Source of the DNA: Xiphias gladius | Lineage: Eukaryota; Chordata; Actinopteri; Istiophoriformes; Xiphiidae | NCBI RefSeq assembly: GCF_016859285.1 | Contig: NC_053414.1 | Location: forward strand, 11,863,517 to 11,927,516 | Reading direction: 5' to 3' | Length of the DNA: 64,000 bases | In this document: one piece after another, positions 25,640 through 39,400 of the stretch | Position numbering within the stretch: the stretch's first letter is position 1 | How the letters are laid out: every line of letters starts with the position of its first letter | The notes under the pieces: model-generated | Seen by the model: the letters and a program-made list of their open reading frames with translations, nothing else | What the model was told of the DNA's origin: nothing | Databases searched by the model: none | Made by a program: the position numbers and the translations under genes

Positions 25640-28049
25640 CTCGGAGATTTAGGCCATGCAGACTTCACGGCTTTTTGTTTGGCCTATTTGTTGCAAGTGA
25701 CTTTTTCATGGCGGACATTTCATGTCAGGAAAAGCACCGGGTGTATTTAATAAAATGAATGATGGCTATAGTGCCGATATTGTTCTGTGCTGACACCACT
25801 GGGTAACGTTATAGTGTTATTACTTCTACCTGTGTTGTGACGAATGACAATTTCCGCTGTGAAAACGGTTTACTGTTGCTGGTGTTATTATAATGCCACA
25901 ATGCAAATAAATGCTAAGCCAATCGAGGAATCTCTGACTTTTTAAAACTCGTGTTTAGAACAAAAAAAGATTTGTCTGGAAAATGCCATGTTTGACAGTT
26001 GAAACTTGCATCCTCACTTGAACGATGTTTTAACGGCAATAAATATATGTATTCTTTCGGTGAACCTTTGACGTGTTAGATTATTCAACCGATGATGCAA
26101 GTGTGAAATCCATCAAACTGTGTTATTCATCCCATTAGGTGTAGATGACACTGAACACACACACATATATATATGTGGAATTAGTGTAGTGAATTAAATA
26201 TACCCTTAAGTATTGATTATGTTTTACATAAAACAAGGAGGTTGTCAATAATGAAGTCAAGTTCTGGATTTGTACTGGCTCTTGAAGTAAAAAATCCCTC
26301 ATACTTTGAGATAAATAACCTTCCAAAGGAAATGAACAATAGTTCATTGTAAATTTGCGCTTTTTTACTACGTTTCTACAATATTTTTTTCCTTAATCTA
26401 CATTAACAATGTAGTTAAAAAGAACCATCACAGTCGCCTTTTTTTTTTTAAAAACCTTTTTCTTGTGTGTGTGTATGTGCACGTGCACGGGTGTTTTTGC
26501 GTGAATGTGTCTGTGTGTCTTCCCGTAAAATGAGGGGAGGCAGAACTTTCCTTTCAATTGCACCGTGTCACCACTGCCCCACAGTCACAGAAATCACTGG
26601 TTGTTACAGGACAGATTGTTCATGAATTTTGAATTGATCCTTTTGGCTTTTATGAATTAGAAATGGTCTTTGCCACAAGTCGTGTAAGCGAATGCCATGG
26701 TGGATAGCTTGGAGGGATTGCCATGTAAAGTGGCATACAGGGTACAGCCATGTAAAGGCAGGGTAGATAAACATATGCTGTGTTTGATCAGACCCAAAAC
26801 ATATTTTAGAATAAAGGATGCAGCGTCCATCACATCTCACTGAATCATAGCCATAACTGGAGGGTGAAGCAGCTCATCCATTATGTGCCTTGCAGGAAAC
26901 ACACGTAGACAGGATGAGCAGAATGGATGGGTCTGAGGAATAATAGTAATCAATACACAACAGAAGAGGAGACATACTCTCTGATTCCTGAGATGTAATG
27001 TATCAGCCAAAGTGCACCTCCTTTGTCAGAGGAATACACAAGTCTGCAATTGTTCAACAATTACTTATTTATCTTAATATTTCTGCCATAGGCTTTTGTG
27101 TCAGGAAATGTTCAGACTCACTGAGGGTGTTGTCTTCAGTTCATCTGTTCCCGAACAAAAACAAAAGTGAAGCAAGATGGAGCTGAAGAAGCTCTTCAAA
27201 GTCATACAGCATGAACGGTAGTTATATAAAAACAAGAGTTGTAGCTTTACTTTATGTTACTCTGACTCTCTTTAACGGAGAAGTCTGGTAGTCTGGTCAT
27301 ATTCCATGTTTTTTATTATTGACAAATCCCATTAAAAGACTAAACAGGTAAAAAAAGTAAAAAAGTATACAGTTTTTGTGAACTGTCTTAAGATTTAGGT
27401 CTTCAGTATGCATCAGTGGACTTGGGGCTGAGTGCCAAAAGCTGGGGAAGTTGGACAAAGGCATTGTTAGTCTTGTTGACAATAGCAGAATTGAATAAAA
27501 TCAGCCTTATTAAGTACAGGTCATGACAAAAGTACATCATTAAGTCACACTGGGTGACACTCATGACACTCCTCTGCTAGGAGGCCTTGGGGTAAAAAGG
27601 AGCTGCTGGGCCCCTATTAGCCCCCTTACCTCCAACTCCCTGCACTGTGTACTATCTGGACCCAGAAAGACTGTTTGTTAGTTTGATTAAACTAATTATT
27701 GATTTAATAATATGCAATATCTTTGCAACAGGCCCTCTGTTTGCTGCTCTGTTTTTCCTGTCCACAGTGGCTGGACATGAGGACCTGATGTGCATTATGT
27801 ATAAAAGCAGCCAGTTCAGCTGAGATCTCCTCTTCCCAGTCACATTTTTAGCTTTTTAGCTTTTGTGGCTTTAACTTCTGTAGTGCAAAACCCATGATGC
27901 TTACTCTCACTCATCCACTCCCATCACAACTGATATTACAGATTCCATCAATCCATTTGTTTGCATTCGTTCCGATTAATTTGGTGTAAATATATTCACT
28001 TCATACCTGTGTGTCTCCAGTTTTTGCCACAGTCTGAGAGCTACTGATC
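25640..28049. other. Intergenic, no gene seen
   Basis: This is sequence between the tmem184c promoter and the ednra 3' flank. It has short AT runs (acacacatatatatatg near 26158) and T-rich tracts. Open frames are short and unconnected, with no recognisable protein. There is no tRNA-like or other RNA structure that I could support. Confidence 0.6.
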
Positions 28050-28134
28050 ACACAGACACAAGAGTATTATCTTCTCATCTAACTCCTGGCCAGAAAGCAA
28101 ATGAGCAAATTTCCCAAAATGTCAAACTATCCCC
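28050..28134. repeat. Fragment of long-TIR teleost element (right arm)
   Basis: It reads tcttctcatctaactcctgg, then ccagaaagcaaatgagcaaa, then tttcccaaaatgtcaaacta. This is the same arm that ends the elements at 30245-31228, 32582-32878 and 46156-46718. Confidence 0.6.
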
Positions 28135-28379
28135 TATAGCATTTGGAGCACTTACTTGTGGGTCATGGATTGAAAATGTTTAAGAAACTGTTGCTGTTTT
28201 CTGAATTAATATTTCCCCGTTAGAAGTTAAGCAAGTATGTTTCACATCTGTGCATTGTGTGTGTACCCCGTTCTTGATGTTGGATTTTACATTTAAATCA
28301 ATTCTAAAACAGATTTCTCTTCCAATATGATATGATATATCATATGATATCCTGGAGAAAAAGAAAACTTAATTTTTTT

Positions 28380-30054
28380 TTTTTTTTTTAAATCAATCCA
28401 CTGACTATACTGTATTTCTGCCGGAGTGGTTAGTTATTAATTTGATTTGGTGGCATGGAAGTGGTAAGCATGAATCCTGTAAAACATATTTCAAATGTAA
28501 TGCGTAATAATGTAATATGATCTGAAATAGGAAAAGACTACCACAAAGAATATGCACTAGGGCATTAAAAATAAAATAAAGAAAAAGATGACGCTTAAAA
28601 AGAAATAATATAAGGAAACATATTGTTTGCTTGAATCCTTCTCTCTGTAAACATCTTTATGACATGAATGGCAGCAGAAAGAAAGTTGAAATGAAGCTTT
28701 TTCTTTATTTCTCAACATGATGACAACAGCATATTAATAGGAAATCTTGTGACACACTTGGTCTTCAACATATTTATGGTATCAATAACCAAATATGAAT
28801 AAGCTCTGCATGGAGAAGCACTTTGGGCCTATGAGATCCTGTCATATTTGTTTTTGAGATTTATTCAATTCACTGCTGGCAAGAAACAAGGTTCCCAAGA
28901 CATCTCACTGAAATAAAACCACTCTGTTTCACTCTCTCTCACTCCCTCTCAAACACTCTGATTTCTCTCTTTCACTTCCCAAAAAAGCATAAATGCGTTT
29001 CAGTATGTTTCATCCTGATATTATGTTTTTGTTCTGTGTTCATCCTCAGTCAGTAAATGGTGAAATGTTATATCTTACCAGCCAAAGTCTTGAGCAATTC
29101 AGAGGGTCTCCAGAGTTGCTGGAGCCTGGTCGTGACATGATTTCATAAGAGTAATATGGAACAGTTTCATAAAATTTATGACCTGGCTGAGATTAATCAC
29201 CAACCAGCTGAAACAAATAACAGGCTCAAGTCTGATAAAGCAATGGGTACTACAGTGTTCTGTTGGTCTTGGGTGTTTTTCAGCTTTGTGTATGGGATTA
29301 CACAACCCCGGTAATTGTCTCTTTGAGATAGATTGTGTAAAAAAAAAATGTAAAAAAGCTTGTTCCATTAAAGAAACAGTATGTGAAATATGTTTGTGTT
29401 GAATTGAACCAAGTGCCATTTGCATCAATACTATTCCATTTTCTTAATAATTTCTTAAAATTTATGACCATCACAACCTTGTATATAAATAAAAGATATA
29501 CAATCCTGCCACATCAAGGCTAAGATATGATTAAAACACAGATAAGTAATGTCAAACTCTTGTTCCCTCGATCCTCTTTTGGCAGCAAAGATGAGAAGTG
29601 AGTTAGATGTATCAAATTCCCACCGTCCGAGCCGTTCACATCCTCTCTGCTGACATTAGCAACCCTAAGGGCTCAGTTGCCAAGCGGGTCACAATGTGCT
29701 TCAAATCACTCCCAGACGCCTCTTTCTCACAGACGCAGATGAAAAACAGAGGAGACCCCATTGACTTCCCGGAGAAACCAATATTAGTATGTTGGTGAAA
29801 AAAACATCTTTGTTCCTTACACTGGAGATGGAAATTGATTTATTGTTATAGGCAGCAGCACTAACATGAGGTTAACATGTCAAATCAATGACAACAAACA
29901 CATACCAATTCCATTTTCTACAGATTATTATATATATATGTATATATATATGTTTGATGACTAGTGGTAAAATAATACTGTACAGATATCACTTGGTCTT
30001 CTGTACACAAGTGTGCAAAACACCCCAACTAAAGAAGTGCAAGTAATTATACGC

Positions 30055-30056
<2 letters not shown>
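28380..30056. other. Intergenic, no gene seen
   Basis: This is AT-rich DNA with simple tracts (poly-T 28373-28389, TATATATA near 29930-29950). The two overlapping open frames near 29099-29428 lie in opposite senses and match nothing I recognise. Confidence 0.55.
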
Positions 30057-30107
<51 letters not shown>

Positions 30108-30135
30108 ACACACCCTAACACATACACACACACAT
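30057..30135. repeat. (CA)n microsatellite
   Basis: A nearly pure CA run of about 45 bp is followed by interrupted CA blocks. It is the source of apparent Thr-His and Val-Cys open frames on the two strands, which are not genes. Confidence 0.95.
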
Positions 30136-30244
30136 GCTAAGACACATTCAAACACACACAGGTTTACATGTATTCACATATCAAACAGTATAAGGCAGTA
30201 TAGTTATTTGGTGGCTGAATATGATTTCCACATAAAAAGAATAC

Positions 30245-31228
30245 TTAAAATAATTTTGACAAATACATGTAGTTACTTTCTTGCCCAGAGGTAGTTGAGA
30301 AGATTGATATCACTCTCATTTCTATAAGTTAAAGCTATAGCCAGCAGCCAGTTAGCTTAGCTTGCTTTAGCTCACCCAGGAAGTCGCTGCGCCCAGCCAA
30401 GAATTAGTCCAGTACGTAATCCCCCGTAAATAGTGATAGGCAAGTTACTTTAAAATGTAATCGATTACTCATTACATAGTACTACATGGAAACGTAATTA
30501 CATTATTTCGCTGACAAAAATGTGAAATACTCAGCTGTTAGCTTTGTCAAAAGTGTCTTTAAATGAATCCCAGGCCTACACACCCACACGTCTCATATGC
30601 TGTACTCGTACTTGTAGAAATTACCACAAACTGTGGTCAGTGGTCAGTCTCGCCCTCACGGTGAAGTTGCGGGGTTCACGCACCCTTCAGCTCTTAAAAA
30701 AACCTAGTTTACCACTGGCTAATGTTAGCAGGCCAGCCAAGAAGGCACAACACTTACAGTAAATGAAACAAATTTGAAGTTACCGGAAGTCGCATTTCTC
30801 CTCTTTTGGTAGAACCCTCCATGCATCTCCAGCCCCTGCACCAGGCTAACACATCCCAGACCACTGAAGGGAGACCAACCGGATCAATCCTCATCCATTA
30901 AACTCAGACAGCAAACAAATTGACCTTGAAATGTCAAAGTCACAAAGCATTACTAAGATTAGTCACTGTAATGTAAGTGCTGAATTTCAAAACTTTTTAC
31001 ACTGAGGTTTTTTTATGGAAACAATAAACGAGATACAACACGGAGGCTCAATTTGTTACCTTTTGGACAGAGCCGGGCCGGAAGTTTCCCTCCGTTATCA
31101 GTCTTTATGCTAAGCTAAGCTAACTGGCTGCTGTCGTTAGCACAGACACGAGAGTGGTGTCTTCTCATTTAGCACTTGGCAAAAAAGCTACTAATCGTAT
31201 TTTCCAAAAAGTCAAACTATTCCTTTAA
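30245..31228. mobile_element. ~1 kb non-autonomous element with long inverted arms
   Basis: The left arm (30245-30360) and right arm (31105-31228) are imperfect inverted copies. On the left ccagcagccagttagcttag mirrors ctaagctaactggctgctg on the right; atatcactctcat mirrors gagagtggtgtc; and ttgcccagagg mirrors the cttggca segment. The interior has the typical ccttttggacagagccgggc block. There is no transposase. Three further partial or deleted copies lie nearby, so the family has repeatedly landed in this locus. Confidence 0.7.
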
Positions 31229-31259
31229 CATTAGGAGTGTTTACCACCACCATATAAAC

Positions 31260-32405
31260 TCCATTACCTCTGTTATTACACAGGTAATGTAGTCTGAGTA
31301 AAATACTTTTATTACTGCAATGTAACACTTTATAAAAGTGGACACAATACATATATATTCCATTGGTTATACATGCATAAGTATTGTTGATTATGTGTAG
31401 TAGAATTCACAGTGTTGTAGAAAAAAGCTCATTCCTGTCCAATTTTGATGAATGGTGTCATACCACACCTGTCATAATGCATTACTTCATATTTATCATT
31501 TGCTTGACTTGAGCTATTAAAAATACAGAGTTGTACCTTATCTGCTCTAAAACCTACAATCCTGTACTTGATTTTGTGCCAGTGTATTTTGGCATATTCT
31601 GACACTGGACATGATTCCAACGAATCCTCCAACCTGAAAACAATCATTTGGGTAGTTTGTCCCTGCCCTCTGATACGACCCATAAGAGGGTCTCCTGAAA
31701 CAACGTCCCTACAACAGCAAGCTTGATGGAGCTTCATCTTCACGGTCACAATAATAAACATGCAGTTAAGCTTATGGATCGATCAAGGTCTGGTTAGGTT
31801 TAGGCACAAAAATGACTCGGTTAGATTTAGGAAAGGATCATGGTTTGGCTTAGAATAAGTATTTCCTTATGGTTAGAGGACCTTTGTCCTCATGGTTACA
31901 ATGATAAACACGTCGGGTTAAGGTTGCAGAACGACCATGGATAAAAGAAACAACACTGACTGATTGGTTCCACACGGGAAACGAACAGTGGACTCCCGTG
32001 TCAACGTCCTGTGTTTTGTGGCTCCATCCATCCAAAAATTTACATAAAAACTAAAATCTATAGACACCATTCAGCTCCATCCTGGTAAAGAACCATTCTC
32101 CTCCCCATCCTGCACGCCCCTTCTTCTCTCAGGGTCCAGCGTCACTGTCCGCGGGGGTGGGAATGCAAGAAGTTTGTCCTAGTCTAGCCCACTGAGAGGC
32201 TCAGGCAACCTCAGAGCATTGTACATAATATCCACTGTTTGTTCCTTTTAACTCCAGTTCCTAATGCATCCCTGACAGGCTCATATGTTGCGTCAGTGGT
32301 CCTTAGGATGTGAATTTATTGTCTGAAAAAGTACTTTTTGATGTACTGTATATATAAGCTTGCTGGGGATATTGAAAACACTGAAAATAGTCCTCAGGTG
32401 AGCGG
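31260..32405. other. ednra 3' flank / possible 3' UTR
   Basis: This lies immediately downstream of the ednra stop on the minus strand. Minus-strand AATAAA hexamers occur at 32315-32320 (about 90 nt after the stop) and at 31308-31313 (about 1.1 kb). Mammalian EDNRA has a long 3' UTR, so the distal site is plausible. No other gene is visible. The 110-codon minus frame at 31429-31761 has no recognised similarity. Confidence 0.4.
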
Positions 32406-33388
32406 TCAGTTGCTGTCTTTCCTGATGCTGCGGTCAGTGTAAAGGTTGTTGGGCTCGGGGCTTTTACATTGGATACTGGTACCATTCATGGGTCCGATGC
32501 TGCTCAGTTGGTTGTCAGAGTAGCACCAGCAGCACAAACATGACTTGAAAAACATGTGAAGAGAAAAAAAAGAAGGATAATTTTAAAGGAAAAGCTAAAC
32601 ATTTTGGGAAATAACCTTATTTTCCTTTCTCATTGGGAGTTAGATGAGAAGACGAATACCATTCGCAAATCTTTCTGTTAAATATGAAGCTGGAACGAAG
32701 ACTAAAAGCAGGGAGAAACAGCTAGTCTGGCTGCGTCCAAAGGTAAAAGATCAACCTTCCAGCATCTCTAACACTGACAAATTACCAGACAGATATGCGA
32801 ATGGTATCAATGTTTTCATCTAACTTTGTACAAGAAAGCAAAGAAGTGACTTCCAAAAATATCACACTGTTCTTTTAACATAGCAGTTTTTATCAATAGA
32901 TTTTTCCACATGTGCCGCTATGCCCTCTTTTGCTCCCCCACCTCCCTCCCACGCCCCTTTTAACGTATAGACTTGAGACATGGTTTATATCCTGCCCAGG
33001 TCCCTTTGACAAATATCTGCAGTGTGTGACCACTGCCGACAAAGTGAATACGTACATAAATCACCGGGCTGCTTTTACATGTTGCTCATGGAACGGCATC
33101 ACAGCCTCTGAGTCATGGACAAAGGCCTGAGTTCACTGTTCGCTTTACTGGCCAGACTAAATCAGAAGGCTTATTAAGTGTGTGATAAAAAGTAATCTTG
33201 TGAGTGTGTTACATGCATTCATATCCATCTGTTGTGGGGAAGCACTATACCTTAAAGCAGTTTTTGAACTTCTTGCTGACGAAGTAGAGGATAATGGGGT
33301 TTATGCAGGAGTTGACTGTTGCAAGGTTGATACCAACGTAATCCATGACCAACAGGAAACTGAAAATAGAAAATAAAACAAAGGTTGG

Positions 33389-33419
<31 letters not shown>

Positions 33420-36400
33420 TATTATAGAGATCCACAGAGGCCTTTTTGGATGCTATTTCAATAGCATTTAGAGGTAAATATTTCTGGCCCAATCAGCCTT
33501 GTTTCTGTCAACTTTTCGAAAATAAGAAATAAAAACTTATATTCATTTTGACCAGCATAGATTTTCTATAGAAGTATTAATTACGGGATTGGGAACCGAG
33601 GGGTACAATCATTTTTTTAAACAGGTGAGATCCCGAACTGATATAAAACACATCAAAATCACAGAACAACAATGTCATGTCGTGTACATTTGCATACTCT
33701 GTTGCCAATAGACCTTTAAGTAGCTCTTGTGTAAGTGGGTTGTTCTACCAGTAAGTCACCTGAGCAGCTCACAGCGCCTCCTGTCCTTCTCGAAGTAAAC
33801 CATCTTCTTAAGGATCCTGCCGAGGTGCAGTGGGAACCAGCAGAGGGCAAAAATGAGGACAAGGCAGAAGACGGCTTTGGCTACCTCCCTCCTCTGCAGA
33901 GAGAAACACAAGATTAGAGCAGAGATAATGAAGTTTGTGTAATGGAAGGTTAGAAGCTTATCAAATAAACACTGCGGACTAAGCCGATTCTAATTCATTT
34001 TACAAATCGCACACATCACAAATGCTTATGCGCTTTTAGTGGACTAAAAACTTGACACAATGTACATTTATCAGAGCTAGGAGCTTATCATTTAGAAGTA
34101 TTGTCCAACCTGTTTGAGGTGCTCACTGAGAGCTATCCGAAGGCTGCCGTTCCTGTGGTTGAGCATCTCGCTGGTCATCAGAGTATAAAAGACACCAGTG
34201 CAGGCCAGTGGTACACAAAAGTAGAAGCCAAACAGCCACCAGTCCTTTGCATCCCTGTAGAACTACAGAGATGAGCACATGTGACAAAGTAAGTTATATT
34301 TAAACGGAAATAAATGCATAAATAACTGTGTGACCCAGTTCTTCCACGAAAAAAAGAAGAGTTGAGGTTTTTCAAGCCACAATTTTCCGCCCGCTCCAGT
34401 GATGTCCCCCACATACATCCTCTGAGAAGCCCAATCCCATTACTCTTCCATACAACTCCACCATCTGTTTGGCCCTGCTTTAGACTTCAATACTTCCTCT
34501 GACCTCATACAACTTTCCGTTGATTTTCTGTAATTGCCAATTTCCCACCAATGGCTCCTCTTGCATCCTCCATCTATCTGTGGAGGGATGATCTCTCTTT
34601 AAAATTCAGTGCGGATAACGTGGGCCTTTAAAGTACAACTAAGACATCATATGTGATATTGGAATGCAGAAGTAAAGCTTAAATGATCAGACTTGGCTAA
34701 GTAAGATCCTAGGATCTAGGCTTTCGTAACTGAACCTGACCCAGACCTAAATCACTACCAGGCTACCCCTGTACTCCAGTGCCATTGGAGTCTGCGTGAA
34801 TGAATCACGTGTGTTCTGTGGTGAGTCTGAAAACCAACTGGTTTTAATTGCATGGTGTATAATGAGGTCAGCTGGCTTTTTGTGGTTCTGAAAAATATGG
34901 TACGTATGCTCTTTAAAAACACCACAATTTAAAAATCCCATGTATTATGTAACTTGCATGAAAAGCAAAAACTAAAATTTTCCAGATCGACTCCAAACCT
35001 TTGCCATATGTGCTTAGAACCAACAAAGCAAAATTTGGTAAGAAAATCTAGGGGGGAAAAAATACTGTATTTCATTGCTGTCAAATTAAGCTGTTAAGAG
35101 CGATGTGTTTCTAAGACCTCAGCGTTGTATTGCTGATATTTAAGAGAGAGTAGTCCAGTTTGGGGCATATGGAATACATATGCACATGTGGCTCAGCTTG
35201 AGGCCTCAGATTTCAGGCCTCAGTAATTGCACTCGGCCTGCTATCAATTATGTGCTCCAAGGATGTTAAAAAGGCCACAGTCACTGAGAGACGGAGTAAA
35301 TAGAAGTTCGTTCAAAATCTTTTTAGTGTCAAATTCTCATCTCCTGGCATTAAAGGCGAATTTGGTTGGAGTGGCACATTCCTGGCACATATCACTTGGG
35401 TGTATTCCTATTTTTCTCATGTTTTTTTATTATTTATGGCCCAAGCATGAAATATTTCAAGTGACTGACCTCACTGTCATATGGATGCTCTAGAAATATA
35501 TGCCCCTATAACTAAAAAAGCACAATCAACGTGCCAGCTGGCCATTAATAACACTCATTAACTCCGATCAAACAACACACGCTTTTAAGATGATGGTAAT
35601 AGTAAGCTGAACTTGTACTTTCACTTTCACAAGTAGTCCTCAAGCAGGTGGGTTTCCTATCTCATTAGGCCAGTAATGTTTTGTCTCTTTATTACAAGAT
35701 TCAGCAACTCCTCCGTACGTGTACTTTGACACCATGTACTATACAGCACATCCTGGCCTGAATACAAGCAAAACAATGGAGCACAAAAGCAGTAACAGAA
35801 ACTGCAATTTCTCTTATCCAAAAAATGATAAGGAAAGGATGATAGCGTACCATCATGAAGTCACTTTTGGGTTCAAGCATGCAGGTGCGCAAGGTTACAT
35901 TCCTGTAGTTGAAGGTGACGATGTTGAAGCCAACAGCCTCTGGTACTGCCAGAATGAGTGACAGCACCCAAATAGACACGATTTCGATGACTGTGAACAG
36001 AGGAATGCCCACCCCCTGCACTCTGCTCCAGGACGCCACGGCCCTGTACCTGTGACACAGGAGGATACAAAATCAACATCCAGTGTGTCGCAGTGTGAAT
36101 ACATAACAGAAAGGTGGAACATATTAAATTGAATGAAATGAATGTGATTGGAGGATGGTGAGTTAATGCAGGGAGCATTATTATACTGTACAACACTCCA
36201 GGGAGACAAATAAGAAAATTGAAATTTGAAGGTATAAAATACAACATATTATTAACATGATATGAATTCGACATGCAGGTCTACAGCATTTCAGCTGCCG
36301 ACATTAAATAGAAATCAGTAGAGTCATCATTTTCTTTGTCTCTCTTGACTGACAAAGCTAACAACATTTTCCATATGCATGGCAGCACACCAAACACAAC

Positions 36401-39400
36401 AAACTGCTCCGTCAGCAAAGAATATCAAAATGTTAAGAATTAATGAAGAGAGATGATCAATTGTTTATTTTAAATATCTAATATTTATATTTTTGTGAAG
36501 CCTCCAAACAGACTGGCCCATGTTGGCAGAGAGGTCTGTCTGTTGGCTTGTGTTTCCCACGCACTGAATACTTGTTTGCTTGTTTGTTTCATTAAAGGAA
36601 ACCACTTGTCGAAATGTTTTAGTAAAATCCTGCATCAAGATTTTATGGCAAAAACAATATATTTTTCATGACACATTTGAATTTCTCTGTTGAACAACAT
36701 GACGGCATTTATATTTTACCAAGTGGCAATGTATCCACCTTTTTCTCTTCCTCCAACATTGAAAAGATACAAAAGACACTCCAGTACTTTCATAAGATCT
36801 GCTCAACATCTGCTCTTGAACACAGCTGTACAGCACTGCAGCCTGCCTTTTTCTCTTAATAGAGGTCATTAAATATATCTGCCTAGTTGAACCTTGAAGA
36901 CTGTTCAGAGTATACAGAGTATAACTAAAGCTGTGTCTAGTGCATAAAGTGAGATGACACTGAGCTTCAGCACTACGCGATCTTTATTTATTCATTGGGG
37001 GAATTTCTATTAAGATGCTATTAAAAAATAAGTTGTCAGTTTTTAATATTAACATCATATATAGAGTGTGCAGTGCCCATGTCATACACTTAATGGTGTG
37101 TAAAAAATAGTTCCAATAAACAAGTAAAGAACATCTTCCAAAAAAAACAAAAACAAAAAAAACAACAGCCATCACACAAGATTTGAACACTGAGGCAACA
37201 AATAAATGAGCATAAAGATAGAAAACTCAATTGGTATTAACCGTAGGAGTTTCCTGAAAGTGATTATCTCAGTCTTCCTGTCATCACACTGGAATCAAAT
37301 CAGAATGTTTGTATATTTGTGTATAAATAAGAGAAATAATTTGTTACAAATTGATCTAAAGCAAATTGTTTCTTGTGCTGAGTAAAAGAATATGACGAAT
37401 TGGCAAGGCTAGTTGGCCAAATCAGATTTGTTTAATTTCCTTTCCAATGATTTGACTGCCTCCTGTAGTGTAATCATATCCGCTTTTTCAATGATGGAAA
37501 AAAAAAAAAATGCAAACATGCTGGCTTTGAGAAACAGAAACAATGTCCAGGAAGTTATGGAGAATGAATTAATTACCTAAAACATACTTGAAAATACAAG
37601 ATTTAATTAAACACCACAGCACAAACATGTGCAAAAAAAACATTAGAATATTCTTGGTTAACTTTTTTAGAATACACAGACTTGCTTAATAAATTATGCT
37701 GGCTCATCAAACCCCAGCTTCATTTGTTAAAGGTCTTGATGTGACTTAATAAAGCAGCGTGGAGTAAGACGGCACTGACCTGTCCACGCTGAGGGCGCAC
37801 AGGTTGAGAACAGTGATGCCCACGGAGGCTTTCTGCAGGAAGGGCACCAGCTTACACAGATACAGGCCGAAGACATTGTCAGTGAAAGGCCATTGGGATG
37901 TCAGCAGCTGGTGGAAAAAAGACATCTTTTTCACATCAACACAAATCTCAAAAAAAAAAAATCTATTTAGTTGTCCATCATTAATCACATCATGCACTTT
38001 AACATCGTGTTTCATTAAATCACTGTTTGGGTTAGTTGATGGATCAGTACAAAGTAAATGATTTTAAATTAAGTAAGAAGTCTTTACAGGTCTTCAGGGA
38101 GTTGACTATTAATCTCAGTTTTGTTACTGAGTTCATGTTGACCATCATTAAGATCTATGTAAGGCAATGTTACCGCAGATCGAGGCACATCAAAGACCTC
38201 TCAACGTCATCTTAACGTCACCGAGAGTTGAGCCCGACAAGTCCCATATGGAGCTCATCAACTGATAAAACTTTTCCTGCAAACATAAGACCTCTCAAAG
38301 CTTGCAACGAAACTTTAATAGTTAAGTTACTATGGTGTCACTAGTATCTAAGAGCCACCCCTTCTGATATTACTTCCTCTGGTAAAATAAGCCAAGGCCA
38401 TGTGAGTGGAGGTATTTGTTTTGCCATCCGAGTGGTCCTGGCAGTTTTCCTTCAATGGACACAACCTGCGTCGAACACGTTTCTCTAAGCCGTACCCAGC
38501 AGAAGAACTTCAAGGTGCTTCCTGGCCCTCTTATGTTTCTTTGTGCAGTTTGTTTCCCAGGAGCCCAGAAGAGGAGCCCACATTTTGTTTTTAGAGTATA
38601 AGTAGCTGATTATTTTTGGAAACGCTGTCATCGCCCTGAGGAAGTGAACAGGGGGCTTCAGTAGGGTTTCAGCATTGTAGACGTGGCTCTTTCCTTGTTT
38701 GTGCATAAACTGTTCCCCCAGTAAGATTTTTTGTTTCCTCTTTGCACATGTGTTGCTCTGACTACAAAGTCACTGTGCCCTCAAAGTCCAAAGTTAATTT
38801 TAACCAGGTGGCTTTCTCACTGTTCTGTTGTGAAATGGCTCTATAATGCACTCAAAAACCCATCACCCACTTGAGCTATCAGTATTGATTATTATTATTA
38901 TAAAGAAAGACACTGTTTACTGGTATAAATCAACCCATGACATGAACCCTGAGAATAATGCATAATCATTAAATAGTCCATATTTTAAAGGCACAATCCG
39001 TAGTCCAAAACAAAAACTAAACAAAAGAGTTGCGCTGTCAACAAAAATCAATTCACAAAATTGAAAACAGCCATCGCTCGGCTTGATTGACAGGTCTAAA
39101 TACACTGATATTCATTAGACATCTACATCATTTGGCAAAAGTTTCCTGATTCGGTTTCGAGACTGTTCATAAACACAGGATTAAAAGTAGACTGGCACTC
39201 AGCAGAGTGCATACCTCCGTCGAGGCAGAAAATGCCCTATCTCGCAATGTTAAGGAAAGGGGTAAAAAATTCCCGGATCTGCCCCATTTCACTGGATCGG
39301 CACCAAAATGTAATTGGCTCTTCCCTGGTCCATTCCCCATCCCTCTCCAAAGTTTGGTGAAAATTGGTTCAGTACTTCTTGCATAATCCTGCTGACAAAT

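Noticed and set aside
29961..30294. Thr-His and Cys-Val repeat proteins at the CA microsatellite
   Set aside because: These are dinucleotide repeat translations on both strands, not genes. The same applies at 41732-42246.
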